Source of the DNA: Falsirhodobacter xinxiangensis
GTDB lineage: Bacteria > Pseudomonadota > Alphaproteobacteria > Rhodobacterales > Rhodobacteraceae
DNA length: 64,000 nucleotides
Assembly (NCBI RefSeq): GCF_004959935.1
Contig: NZ_SMYN01000005.1
Span: 1-64,000, forward strand
Reading direction: 5' to 3'
A program made the position numbers and the translations under genes. Position 1 is the stretch's first letter, and the number at the start of each line of letters is the position of its first letter. Of the stretch, positions 16,699-25,603 are shown one piece after another. The notes beneath the pieces were generated by a model, which searched no databases, was not told the origin of the DNA, and saw only the letters and a list, made by a program, of their open reading frames with translations.

Positions 16699-18651
16699 TC
16701 ACGCCCGCGAGTTCGAGGCCACGGTGGCCAGAGGCCCGCCGAAATCGCGCAGCTTCAGCTCCGACAGCGCGGTTTCGATCCGCGCGCGCTGGCTTTCGGG
16801 ATAGGCGGTCAGCGGCGGCATCTTTCCGGCCAGAATACGGATCAGAACGTCGCGCACGATCGGCCCCGCGACGGTGGACCCGCCGCCGCCATGTTCCACC
16901 ACACAGGCCACCGCGACCTTGGGGTTGTCATAGGGGGCATAGCCGACGAACAGCGCGTGGTCGCGCCGGTTCCACGGAAGCTGGTCGTTGGAGATCACCC
17001 CCCGCGCGCGTTCGGCGGCGGTGATGTTGCGGACCTGACTGGTGCCTGATTTGCCGGCCATGATCATGGTGGGGTCCACGATCCGGTTGGAATAGCCGGT
17101 CATGTGCTGTTTGTTCGACACGGTGTGCATCCCCTCGCGCACGGCGCGCAGCCATGCTGGGGCGATGTCCAGCGGGGCGGCTTCCGGGGCAGGGACCTCC
17201 TGATCGCCGATCATGCGCACCAGACGCGGCAGCACCTGCCGTCCCGAAGCGATCCGCGCCGTCATCACCGCCAGTTGCAGGGGCGAGGCCAGAACGTAAC
17301 CCTGCCCGATGGAGGCGTTGATCGTATCGCCGATCCGCCATTCCTGACCGTAGCGCTCCGATTTCCACGCCTTGTCGGGCATGATGCCTTCGGTGATCGC
17401 GGACATGGGCAGGTCGTGCCGTTCGCCCAGCCCCAGCTTGCGCCCCACCTCGGCCATCTTGTCGATGCCGACCTTTTGCGACACGTCATAGAAATACACG
17501 TCGCAGCTTTTGCCCAAGGCGGTGTCGAGGTTCACATGCCCGTGCCCGCCACGCGAATGGCAGTGGAACCGCCGCCCGCCCAGTTCGTAATATCCGGGGC
17601 AATAGACGGTGGTATTGGCGTTGATGATCCCCGCCTCCATCGCCGCGATGGCGGTGACCATCTTGAAGGTCGATCCCGGCGGATAGGCCCCCTGCACCGA
17701 TTTGTTCGACAGCGGGCGGTGGTCGTTTTCCGTCAGCACGGCATAGTCGCGATAGCTTATGCCGCGCACGAAAAGGTTCGGATCGAAAGACGGGGCCGAG
17801 GCGACGGCCAGAAGATCGCCGTTGGTGACGTCGATGGCCACAACGGATGCGCTTTCGCTGCCCAGACGCGCCTGACAGAAATTCTGCACCTCGGCGTCGA
17901 TGGTCAGGCGCAGGTCGGCCCCTGCCTGTCCCTCGATCCGGTCAAGCTCTCGCATCACGCGGCCGACGGCGTTCACCTCGATCCGGCGGTTGCCTGCGGA
18001 CCCGCGCAGGGTGTCCTCCATCCAGGTTTCCACCCCGATCTTGCCGATCTGGAACTGCGGGATCTGCAAAAGGGGATCGGGCGCTTCCTGCGCGGCAAGG
18101 TCGCGGTCCGACACCGGGCCGACATAGCCGACGATATGCGCGAAATCGGTGTCCAGCGGATAGGCGCGCGACAGGCCCACCTCGGGCGTGACGCCGGGAA
18201 GCGAGGGGGCGTTGATCGCGACCTTGGACATGTCGTCCCACGAAATCCGGTCGGCCACCACGATCGGCACGAAGGCGGACCGTTTCTTCGATTCCTCGAT
18301 GCTGTGACGGATGCTTTCGGGGGGCAGCGGGATGACCTGCGCCAGACGGTGCATGACCTCCTCGACATCGCCCGCATCCTCGCGCGTGATGACCACGCGG
18401 TAGTTCTGTTCGTTCCCCGCGATCAGCCGTCCGTTGCGGTCGAAGATCTGACCCCGGTTCGGCGGGATCAGCCGGATGGACACGCGGTTTTCTTCGGCCA
18501 GCATGCGGAACTGGTCGGCCTGATCGACCTGCATATACCGCAGCCTTGCGCCCAGAACGGCCACCACGGCGGACATCGCGCCCCCCATGAACAGGGCGCG
18601 GCGGGTGATGGTGCGGCTGCTGTCGTCGGTGTCGCGGGCGCTGCGTTTCAC
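16699..18651 (-). CDS. mrdA: Penicillin-binding protein 2 (elongasome transpeptidase)
   Basis: Class B PBP, 650 residues, which crosslinks lateral-wall peptidoglycan with RodA. It has a short basic cytoplasmic tail, one membrane helix at about residues 18-38 (ALFMGGAMSAVVAVLGA), a pedestal domain (about 50-260) and the transpeptidase domain. The active-site Ser327 is in PPGSTFK (SxxK); KSCD provides the SxN-type motif and KSGTS the KTG-type motif. I place the start at a GTG (18651) that overlaps the mreD stop codon (GTGA); the frame is open much further back, but that stretch is mreD read in the wrong frame. The protein acts in the periplasm, anchored in the inner membrane. Confidence 0.93.
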   Translation of the reverse strand: MKRSARDTDDSSRTITRRALFMGGAMSAVVAVLGARLRYMQVDQADQFRMLAEENRVSIRLIPPNRGQIFDRNGRLIAGNEQNYRVVITREDAGDVEEVMHRLAQVIPLPPESIRHSIEESKKRSAFVPIVVADRISWDDMSKVAINAPSLPGVTPEVGLSRAYPLDTDFAHIVGYVGPVSDRDLAAQEAPDPLLQIPQFQIGKIGVETWMEDTLRGSAGNRRIEVNAVGRVMRELDRIEGQAGADLRLTIDAEVQNFCQARLGSESASVVAIDVTNGDLLAVASAPSFDPNLFVRGISYRDYAVLTENDHRPLSNKSVQGAYPPGSTFKMVTAIAAMEAGIINANTTVYCPGYYELGGRRFHCHSRGGHGHVNLDTALGKSCDVYFYDVSQKVGIDKMAEVGRKLGLGERHDLPMSAITEGIMPDKAWKSERYGQEWRIGDTINASIGQGYVLASPLQLAVMTARIASGRQVLPRLVRMIGDQEVPAPEAAPLDIAPAWLRAVREGMHTVSNKQHMTGYSNRIVDPTMIMAGKSGTSQVRNITAAERARGVISNDQLPWNRRDHALFVGYAPYDNPKVAVACVVEHGGGGSTVAGPIVRDVLIRILAGKMPPLTAYPESQRARIETALSELKLRDFGGPLATVASNSRA

Positions 18652-19187
18652 ATCCGTCTCCCATAGGCGTCGACCTCGCCGGTGGCGGGCTTGTGGAGTT
18701 TGAGGACCATGACCGAAATCCAGACGACGAAAGGATAGCACAGGATCGACGCCACGACCTGCATCATCGCAAAGCCGAAGGGCGGCTGCGGCAGGAAGGC
18801 GATGCCGAAGGCAAAACGATAGGCCAGCGCGACGGCGATCATCGTGCCCGACATCAGCACCCATTCCGCGGGAAAGGTCAGCTCGCGCGTGAATGCGGTG
18901 CGGCTGCGCAAGAATTCGGTCGCCAGCACCACGACGGCGGTCCACAGCCCCGGCGGGCGCATCAGCAGCAGATCCTCTGCCAGCACGATCAGCGCGATCA
19001 GCCACGGCGCCATGTAGTCGGGCCGCCGCAGCATCCATGCCAGCGTGAAGCACAAAAGCACGTCCGGCCCCGGCCACGCGCCCGGCGCCTGCCCCAAGGG
19101 CAGCAGCCGCGCAACGACCAGAACCAGCGCGATCACCACATAGGCCGACCGGAACAGCCACAGCCTTGCGTGCGCGCCTTCAACCAT
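18648..19187 (-). CDS. mreD: Rod shape-determining protein MreD
   Basis: A 179-residue integral membrane protein with five to six helices, weakly conserved in sequence but typical in length, hydrophobicity and position. It links MreC and the RodA-PBP2 complex to cytoplasmic MreB. Family assignment rests on context (between mreC and mrdA) and on segments such as WPGPDVLLCFTLAWMLRRPDY near residues 38-58. It overlaps mreC by eight bases and the mrdA GTG start by four bases. Confidence 0.88.
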   Translation of the reverse strand: MVEGAHARLWLFRSAYVVIALVLVVARLLPLGQAPGAWPGPDVLLCFTLAWMLRRPDYMAPWLIALIVLAEDLLLMRPPGLWTAVVVLATEFLRSRTAFTRELTFPAEWVLMSGTMIAVALAYRFAFGIAFLPQPPFGFAMMQVVASILCYPFVVWISVMVLKLHKPATGEVDAYGRRM

Positions 19188-20064
19188 TTCCCGCCTCGGC
19201 GGTGACGGGCGGGGCCACGAGGCCGCCCGGATCGGTCAGGGGTGCAAGCTCGTGGCTGCGCAGGACGCGCAGGAATTCCAGCCGTCCGTAATCGGCGGCA
19301 AGGCGCACGCGCAGACGGCGGTCGGGGGATTGCGCGACCTCTCCCACCAACAGGTCGGCGGGCAGCACCTCGCCATCGCCCGAGGTTACGACGCGATCGC
19401 CCGGACGCACCAGATCGGGCTTGTCGAGGAACTCCAGCAGCGGCCCGGTCGAATTGTCGCCCGTCAGCAGCGCGCGTTGCCCCGAGGGCTGCACCACCAC
19501 CGGCACGCGGCTGTTGGAATCCGTCAGCAGGATCACGCGGCTGGTCTGGCTGCCGACGCCTGCGATGCGGCCCACAAGACCGATACCGTCCATCGTCGCC
19601 CAACCGTCGCGGATGCCGTCGCGCTGGCCCACGTTCAGCAGCACCGACTGGCGGAAGGGCGAGCCGGAATCCGCCAGAACCACGCCCGTCACATGCGTCA
19701 GCTTGGCGTCCAGCCGCACCTGATTCAGCTCCAGCAGGCGCGCGTTCTGCTGTTCCAGTTGCAGCGCGGCTTCCTTCCACGCGCGCATCTGCTGCAATTC
19801 GCGCCGCAGTTCCTGGTTCTGTTCATAGATGCGGGTATAGGACTGGAAGTTGTCCACCATGTCGGTGGCTTTGGTCACGGGCACCATGACCCAGCCGAAA
19901 CCCGGCACGAAACGGTCGATCAGCGCCGCGCGAAGCTGTTCCACGCGCGGGCTGTCGATACGCCAGATCATGAAGATCGCCAGAAGCAGAAGAACCATCC
20001 CGCCGACAAGGATGCGGCGCAGCGGGCGGGTGAACTGTTCCGGTCCGTTGCGGTCCCTTGCCAC
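19180..20064 (-). CDS. mreC: Rod shape-determining protein MreC
   Basis: A 294-residue bitopic protein. It has a basic cytoplasmic N-terminus, one helix at about residues 18-34 (ILVGGMVLLLLAIFMIW), a coiled-coil stretch at about 70-115 (YEQNQELRRELQQMRAWKE), and then the periplasmic beta-barrel-type MreC domain (about 120-270, with VLLNVGQRDGI, GLVGRI and VVTSGDGEVLPADLLVGEV). MreC scaffolds the elongasome by activating PBP2. The Pro/Ala-rich C-terminal tail is probably disordered. It starts 10 bases after mreB ends. Confidence 0.93.
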   Translation of the reverse strand: MARDRNGPEQFTRPLRRILVGGMVLLLLAIFMIWRIDSPRVEQLRAALIDRFVPGFGWVMVPVTKATDMVDNFQSYTRIYEQNQELRRELQQMRAWKEAALQLEQQNARLLELNQVRLDAKLTHVTGVVLADSGSPFRQSVLLNVGQRDGIRDGWATMDGIGLVGRIAGVGSQTSRVILLTDSNSRVPVVVQPSGQRALLTGDNSTGPLLEFLDKPDLVRPGDRVVTSGDGEVLPADLLVGEVAQSPDRRLRVRLAADYGRLEFLRVLRSHELAPLTDPGGLVAPPVTAEAGNG

Positions 20065-20074
20065 GCTGGCCCTC

Positions 20075-21121
<1,047 letters not shown>

Positions 21122-21277
21122 TTACGCAAAGAAGGCCCGCGACTCGCGCGGTTCGCGGGCGGTTCCTTATAGAAAGGGTGCCTTGCAAGCGGAAGTAGGG
21201 GTTCGGCGGCTGTGGTGGCGCAAACGGCCCCCCGGCAGGGTTTCGCCCAAGTCGAAAAGACGCAAGATTGCCGTATT

Positions 21278-21305
21278 TCCCTAGGTTTTCTACGCCAATC
21301 GTCAA
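21278..21305 (-). promoter_or_regulatory. Candidate mreB promoter
   Basis: On the minus strand TTGACG (21305-21300) and TAGGGA (21283-21278) are 16 bases apart, about 170 bases before the mreB start. The -35 element is good and the -10 weak. The rest of 21110-21372 shows A/T-rich AAAAAGT repeats at about 21316-21337 and no coding potential. Confidence 0.3.
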
Positions 21306-21372
21306 GATCGGCGCAGAAAAAGTCGCAAAAAGTAAAGTCGTCACGCTTGTGCGAGCAGGTGAAAAAACCGGG

Positions 21373-22935
21373 TCAACCCGCGTCGCGATAGCTGACGGAC
21401 TTCACATCGTGATCCGGCGCGGTCTTCTGGCGGCGCAGAATCAGACGGTTCAGCGCGTTCACATAGGCGCGGGTCGAGGCGACGACCGTGTCGGTATCGG
21501 CGGCCTGACCCGTCGCGATCTTGCCGTCTTCCTCCAGCCTGACGGACACGGTGGCCTGCGCGTCGGTGCCTTCGGTGATCGCCTGCACCTGATAAAGCTG
21601 CAGCCGCGCCTCGTGCGGGAAGATCATCTTGACCGCGTTGAAGGCCGCATCCACCGGGCCGTCGCCCGTCGCATCCACCGTATGCTCCACCCCATCGACG
21701 GACAGGGTCAGTTCCGCCTCTTGCGGGCCTTCGGTGCCGCAGACGACGCGCAGCCGCTTGATCTGAAGCGTGTCATAAGCCGCCGAGGTGTCGGCATCCT
21801 GCATCAGCGCCAGCAGGTCTTCGTCGAAGACTTCTTTCTTGCGGTCGGCCAGTGCCTTGAAGCGCACGAAGACATCGGCCAGCTGGTTGTCGGCCAGCTC
21901 GAACCCCAGATCCTTCAGCTTGGCGCGCAGTGCGGCGCGGCCCGAATGCTTGCCCATGACCAGCGAGGTTTCGGACAGACCCACATCGGCGGGGCGCATG
22001 ATCTCGAACGTCTCGGCGTTCTTGAGCATCCCGTCCTGATGGATGCCGGATTCGTGCGCGAAGGCGTTCTTGCCGACGATGGCCTTGTTGAACTGCACCG
22101 GAAAGCCCGAGACGGTCGCGACCTTGCGGCTGATGTTCATCAGCTTGGTCGAATCGATCCCGGTGGCATAGGGCATGATGTCGTTGCGCACCTTCAGGGC
22201 CATCACGACCTCCTCCAGCGCGGTGTTGCCGGCGCGTTCGCCCAGACCGTTGATGGTGCATTCGATCTGGCGCGCGCCAGCTTCGACCGCGGCCAGAGAG
22301 TTCGCGGTCGCCATGCCCAGGTCGTTGTGGCAGTGGGTGGCGAAGATGATCTGGTCCGCGCCCGGCACCCGTTCCAGCAGCATGCGGATCAGGGCGGCGG
22401 ATTCGCGCGGCGCCGTGTAGCCCACGGTGTCGGGGATGTTGATCGTGGTCGCGCCCGCCTTGATCGCGATTTCCACCACACGGCACAGATAGTCATGCTC
22501 GGTCCGCGTCGCATCCATCGGCGACCATTGCACGTTGTCGCACAGGTTGCGGGCGTGGGTCACGGTCTCGAAGATGCGTTCGGCCATCTGGTCCATGTCG
22601 AGGTTCGGGATCGCGCGGTGCAGGGGCGAGGTGCCGATGAAGGTATGGATGCGCGGGCGGGCGGCGTGTTTCACCGCCTCCCAGCAGCGGTCGATGTCCT
22701 TGAAATTCGCGCGGGACAGGCCGCAGATCACCGAATTCTTCGAGTTCTTGGCGATTTCCGACACAGCCTCGAAATCGCCGATGGAGGCGATGGGGAAGCC
22801 AGCCTCGATGATGTCCACGCCCATTTCGTCCAGCATGGCGGCGATTTCCAGCTTTTCGGCATGGGTCATCGTCGCGCCGGGGGATTGTTCGCCGTCGCGC
22901 AGGGTGGTGTCGAAGATGAATACTTTGTCTTGCAT
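21373..22935 (-). CDS. leuA: 2-isopropylmalate synthase
   Basis: First committed enzyme of leucine synthesis, 520 residues, condensing 2-ketoisovalerate with acetyl-CoA. The catalytic TIM barrel (about residues 1-280) opens with DTTLRDGEQSPGATM and carries the metal-binding HCHND motif and the CTINGLGERAGN segment. The C-terminal domain (about 390-505, with a CGTEGPQEAELTLSVDG start) is the leucine-binding regulatory LeuA dimer domain, so feedback inhibition by leucine is expected. The ribosome site is AGAGAGAAG. A leucine-rich leader peptide gene and paired RNA stems precede it, giving a second, translational layer of control. Confidence 0.96.
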   Translation of the reverse strand: MQDKVFIFDTTLRDGEQSPGATMTHAEKLEIAAMLDEMGVDIIEAGFPIASIGDFEAVSEIAKNSKNSVICGLSRANFKDIDRCWEAVKHAARPRIHTFIGTSPLHRAIPNLDMDQMAERIFETVTHARNLCDNVQWSPMDATRTEHDYLCRVVEIAIKAGATTINIPDTVGYTAPRESAALIRMLLERVPGADQIIFATHCHNDLGMATANSLAAVEAGARQIECTINGLGERAGNTALEEVVMALKVRNDIMPYATGIDSTKLMNISRKVATVSGFPVQFNKAIVGKNAFAHESGIHQDGMLKNAETFEIMRPADVGLSETSLVMGKHSGRAALRAKLKDLGFELADNQLADVFVRFKALADRKKEVFDEDLLALMQDADTSAAYDTLQIKRLRVVCGTEGPQEAELTLSVDGVEHTVDATGDGPVDAAFNAVKMIFPHEARLQLYQVQAITEGTDAQATVSVRLEEDGKIATGQAADTDTVVASTRAYVNALNRLILRRQKTAPDHDVKSVSYRDAG

Positions 22936-22948
22936 GGTGCTTCTCTCT

Positions 22949-22976
22949 GGTCAGCGGTAGGTCGGGCGCTGATACC
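22949..22976 (-). promoter_or_regulatory. RNA stem next to leuA ribosome site
   Basis: GGTATCAGCG (22976-22967) pairs with CGCTGACC (22956-22949) with a two-base bulge, ending about six bases before the leuA AGAGAGAAG ribosome site. Its 3' arm with the following CAGAG is also partly complementary to the 5' arm of the larger upstream leader stem, so the structures could be alternatives. Seen in sequence; the switching is inferred. Confidence 0.35.
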
Positions 22977-23009
22977 TCTGAGCGTTCGCGCCCGGGGGCA
23001 CGCTCAGAG
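22976..23009 (-). promoter_or_regulatory. Leader stem-loop overlapping leu leader peptide stop
   Basis: A perfect 10-bp stem, CTCTGAGCGT (23009-23000) with ACGCTCAGAG (22985-22976), and a 14-base GC-rich loop. The 5' arm includes the last Leu codon and stop codon of the leader peptide, so ribosome position decides whether it can form. No U-tract follows, so it is not a standard intrinsic terminator; regulation could be at Rho-dependent termination or leuA translation. Confidence 0.6.
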
Positions 23010-23084
23010 CAGAGTAAGAAGAAGCAGGCCGCGGGTGCGGATCAGGGCGCTTGCGCCGAATGCGATATGTTGGTCCCGTGCCAT
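23004..23084 (-). CDS. leuL: leuA leader peptide (Leu-rich)
   Basis: A 26-residue reading frame starting MARDQHIAFG and ending GLLLLTLL just before TGA: six of its last seven residues are Leu, encoded CTG CTT CTT CTT (Thr) CTG CTC. This is the hallmark of a leucine attenuation peptide, whose translation stalls when charged tRNA-Leu is scarce. A TTGCAT-N16-TATAGT promoter places the transcription start at or within a base of the ATG, so the peptide is probably translated from a leaderless mRNA, as reported for the trpL peptide of Sinorhizobium. The stop codon lies within the following stem-loop. Function is inferred from position and composition. Confidence 0.75.
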   Translation of the reverse strand: MARDQHIAFGASALIRTRGLLLLTLL

Positions 23085-23091
23085 GGGGCGG

Positions 23092-23119
23092 ACTATAGGC
23101 GGCATGCGCGGCCATGCAA
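23092..23119 (-). promoter_or_regulatory. Promoter of the leu leader and leuA
   Basis: TTGCAT (23119-23114) and TATAGT (23097-23092) on the minus strand are 16 bases apart. Seven bases separate the -10 element from the leader ATG at 23084, so transcription should begin almost exactly at the start codon. It lies directly after the corA terminator. Confidence 0.6.
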
Positions 23120-23122
23120 CCC

Positions 23123-23148
23123 CAAATAAAGGACAGCTTTTCTGCCCT
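23123..23148 (-). terminator. Putative corA terminator
   Basis: On the minus strand AGGGCAG (23148-23142) and CTGTCCT (23136-23130) form a 7-bp stem with one G-U pair and a 5-base loop, followed by TTATTT. The stem begins at the corA stop codon. Confidence 0.5.
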
Positions 23149-24133
23149 AGAGCCACTTTTTCCGGCGGAACCAGATATAGGGAAGCAGCGCCGACAGCAC
23201 CATCGCGGCGATGGCCAGCGGATAGCCATAGCGCCAGTCCAGTTCCGGCATGTTGCGGAAGTTCATGCCATAGATGGTGCCGACCAGCGTGGGCGGCAGG
23301 AACAGGGCGGTCGCGACCGACAGGACCTTGATGATCTGGTTCTGCTCCACCCCGATCAGGCCGATGGTGGCGGAATGCAGGAAGGTCAGTTCCTGTTCGA
23401 CCTGCGATTCATAGGCCGACAGGGACCGCAGGTCGCGTTCGATCCCTTTCAGGCGTGCGGTGCCTTTCGGGGTCGGGCGGTCGCTTTCCTTGGACCCGGC
23501 GGTGCGCAGGAACGGGATCAGCCGATCGAGCGAGAGCATGCTTTCGCGCAGGATCGACAGGGTGCGGCTTTTGCGGCCAAGGCGGCGGACCAGCGATTGC
23601 AGGTCATGGCCGGGCTTGGGTTTGCGGGCGCTTTCCTCCTCGGTGAAGAAGATCGTGTCCGACAGGTCGGACAGGTCCGCCGAGGTCTGCTCCAGCACGT
23701 CTGCGATGCGTTCGACCACGGCTTCGAGGATCGTCGCCATCAGGCGTGGGGCCGTGTCGCATTCATGCGGGGCGCGGGCGATGCGGGCGGCGACGGTGCG
23801 CAGGGGCAGGGGGTTGGTGTAGCGCACCGTGATCAGCACATGCGGCAGCAGCACGAAGGTCAGTTGCGCGCGTTTCGGGCGGCCGTCCTGCACGCCTTCG
23901 ATCACCACAGCGGTCATCACCAGCGCGTCGCCTTCGACGTAAAGGCGGGACGAATCCTCAATATCGGCCATTTCCGCGCGGGTGGGAACCTGCACACCCA
24001 TCCGGTCCTCGATCAGCTTTTCTTCCCAGCGGGTGGGATTGCACAGATCGACCCAGAGAATGCCTTCGGCGGAGGGCGGGGCACCTTCGACGGATTTGAG
24101 GCCCTGCGGCGTCAGGAAGTGGTGTTCGATCAT
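23147..24133 (-). CDS. corA: CorA-family magnesium/divalent metal transporter
   Basis: A 328-residue CorA-type channel. A long cytoplasmic domain (about residues 1-265) ends in the pore helix region, followed by two C-terminal membrane helices with the signature YGMNF (GMN) at about residue 284 and a basic end FRRKKW. The N-terminal domain contains PTRAEMADIEDSSRLY, typical of CorA. It forms a pentamer in the inner membrane and takes up Mg2+ or Co2+; some relatives export. The start ATG lies only six bases beyond a terminator hairpin for the upstream gene, so its ribosome site (GGGGGC) falls inside that hairpin. Confidence 0.9.
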   Translation of the reverse strand: MIEHHFLTPQGLKSVEGAPPSAEGILWVDLCNPTRWEEKLIEDRMGVQVPTRAEMADIEDSSRLYVEGDALVMTAVVIEGVQDGRPKRAQLTFVLLPHVLITVRYTNPLPLRTVAARIARAPHECDTAPRLMATILEAVVERIADVLEQTSADLSDLSDTIFFTEEESARKPKPGHDLQSLVRRLGRKSRTLSILRESMLSLDRLIPFLRTAGSKESDRPTPKGTARLKGIERDLRSLSAYESQVEQELTFLHSATIGLIGVEQNQIIKVLSVATALFLPPTLVGTIYGMNFRNMPELDWRYGYPLAIAAMVLSALLPYIWFRRKKWL

Positions 24134-24138
24134 GCCAA

Positions 24139-24164
24139 AGCCCCCGCAGGTGTTTGCGGGGGCT
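24139..24164 (-). terminator. Rho-independent terminator before corA
   Basis: A perfect 10-bp stem (AGCCCCCGCA and TGCGGGGGCT) with a 6-base loop, followed on the minus strand by TTT. It lies 33 bases after the stop of the sugar dehydrogenase gene. The corA start codon begins five bases after the stem, so the same hairpin covers the place where its ribosome site should be. Confidence 0.75.
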
Positions 24165-24196
24165 TCAGACCGCGTCGCGCAGATTCGCGCAAGGGG

Positions 24197-25474
24197 TTAT
24201 CCCTTGGTGATGCGCACGATCTCGGACGATCCGGTGTCGCGATCCTCGGTCACGGCATAGATCGCGCCGTCCGGGCCGACGCGCACATCGCGAACGCGGG
24301 CATCCAGCGGGATGCGTTCCTCGAATGCCACGCTGTCGCCATTCAGATGCAGCACCACGACGCCGGTGGACACGAGGCCGCCGACAAGGGCCGCGCCGTT
24401 CCATTCCGGGAACTCCTCGCCGTCATAGAAGGCCATGCCCGACGGGGCGATGACGGGATCCCAGTAATAGATCGGCTGCTGGGTGCCTTCGCGCTGCGTG
24501 ATGCCCTCGCCCACGGGATCGCCGGAATATTCGATGCCATAGGTGACTTCTGGCCACCCGTAGTTCAGGCCTGCCTCGGGACGGTTCAACTCGTCGCCGC
24601 CTTTCGGGCCGTGTTCGACCATCCAGAAGCGGCCTTCGCTGTCCAGCGCGGCGGACTGGGTGTTGCGGTGGCCGAGGGACCAGATCTCGGGCATCGCGCC
24701 TTCTTCGTTGACGAACGGGTTGCCGTCGGCCGGGGTGCCGTCGGTGTTGATGCGGATGACCTTGCCGAAATGGCTGCCCAGATCCTGCGCCTGAATGCGC
24801 GGCTCTTCGTCGGAACGCTCGCCCACGGTCAGCCAGACCACGTCGTTTTCGTCGATGTTGATGCGGCTGCCGAAATGCTTGTCGCCGTCATAGGTGGGGC
24901 GCTGGCTGAAGATCACCTCGACATCTTCGAGGCTGGCGTTGGTTCCATCCTCGACCAGCCGCGCCTTGGCCAGTGCGGTGCCGTTCCCATCCTCGCGCGG
25001 TTCGGCGAAGGAGAAGAAGATGGTTCCGTTTTCTTCGAAGTCATTGCCCAGCGCGACGTCCAGAAGGCCGCCTTGGCCGCCGAAATCGACCTCCGGCACG
25101 CCGGCGATGGCGGGGCCGGGGGTGCCGTCCGCGATGATGTGCATCGCGCCTTCCTTGGCGGTGACGAGCATCCGGCCATCGGGCAGGAACTCCATCGCCC
25201 AAAGGTGGGGCAGACCTTGGGCGACGACCTCGGTCGCGACCGTCGCGGTCTGTTCGGGCTGCGGCGCGCGGGTCTGACCTTCGAAGGCGGGCTGCTGGTC
25301 GGGGGCGTTGGGGGCCGCGGTTTCGACCGGCTGGCCCGCGGGCGTATCGGCTGCGCCCGAGGCGGGGGCGCTGCCGTCGGCCTGATCCTGCGGAACGGCA
25401 TTGCCGGTCTGCTGGGCCAGAAGCGGGGAGGTGGAGAGGATGGTCGCGGCGAGCAGAAGCGCAATGCGTGACAT
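24197..25474 (-). CDS. Secreted PQQ-dependent aldose sugar dehydrogenase
   Basis: A 425-residue exported beta-propeller of the soluble aldose sugar dehydrogenase (YliI/Asd) family. The signal peptide MSRIALLLAATILSTSPLLA is followed by a disordered Ala/Pro/Gln-rich linker (about residues 21-80), then the propeller with GLPHLWAMEFLPDGRMLVT, GGQGGLLDVAL, KHFGSRI and SLGHRNTQ, which line the PQQ/Ca2+ pocket in relatives. It would oxidise aldoses in the periplasm, feeding electrons to quinone or cytochrome. PQQ biosynthesis genes are not in the window, so cofactor supply is unverified. The long linker after the signal peptide is longer than usual. A terminator follows. Confidence 0.85.
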   Translation of the reverse strand: MSRIALLLAATILSTSPLLAQQTGNAVPQDQADGSAPASGAADTPAGQPVETAAPNAPDQQPAFEGQTRAPQPEQTATVATEVVAQGLPHLWAMEFLPDGRMLVTAKEGAMHIIADGTPGPAIAGVPEVDFGGQGGLLDVALGNDFEENGTIFFSFAEPREDGNGTALAKARLVEDGTNASLEDVEVIFSQRPTYDGDKHFGSRINIDENDVVWLTVGERSDEEPRIQAQDLGSHFGKVIRINTDGTPADGNPFVNEEGAMPEIWSLGHRNTQSAALDSEGRFWMVEHGPKGGDELNRPEAGLNYGWPEVTYGIEYSGDPVGEGITQREGTQQPIYYWDPVIAPSGMAFYDGEEFPEWNGAALVGGLVSTGVVVLHLNGDSVAFEERIPLDARVRDVRVGPDGAIYAVTEDRDTGSSEIVRITKG

Positions 25475-25603
25475 GGAAGCTCCGGGATGTGTCGGGTCCG
25501 AGGTCAACGCGCGCGTCTGCTTTGGGTTGCGGTGGCCGATTGTCGCAGGTGGGGCGCCCTCGGGGGGCATCGAGCCCCCGCTCGGGCGCGGCCGCAGGGG
25601 CGG

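Noticed and set aside
21268-25471. Two long plus-strand open frames opposite leuA, corA and the sugar dehydrogenase
   Set aside because: They are antisense to well-supported genes, show no motifs or ribosome sites and have the His/Arg/Gly/Asp-rich look of mirror frames.
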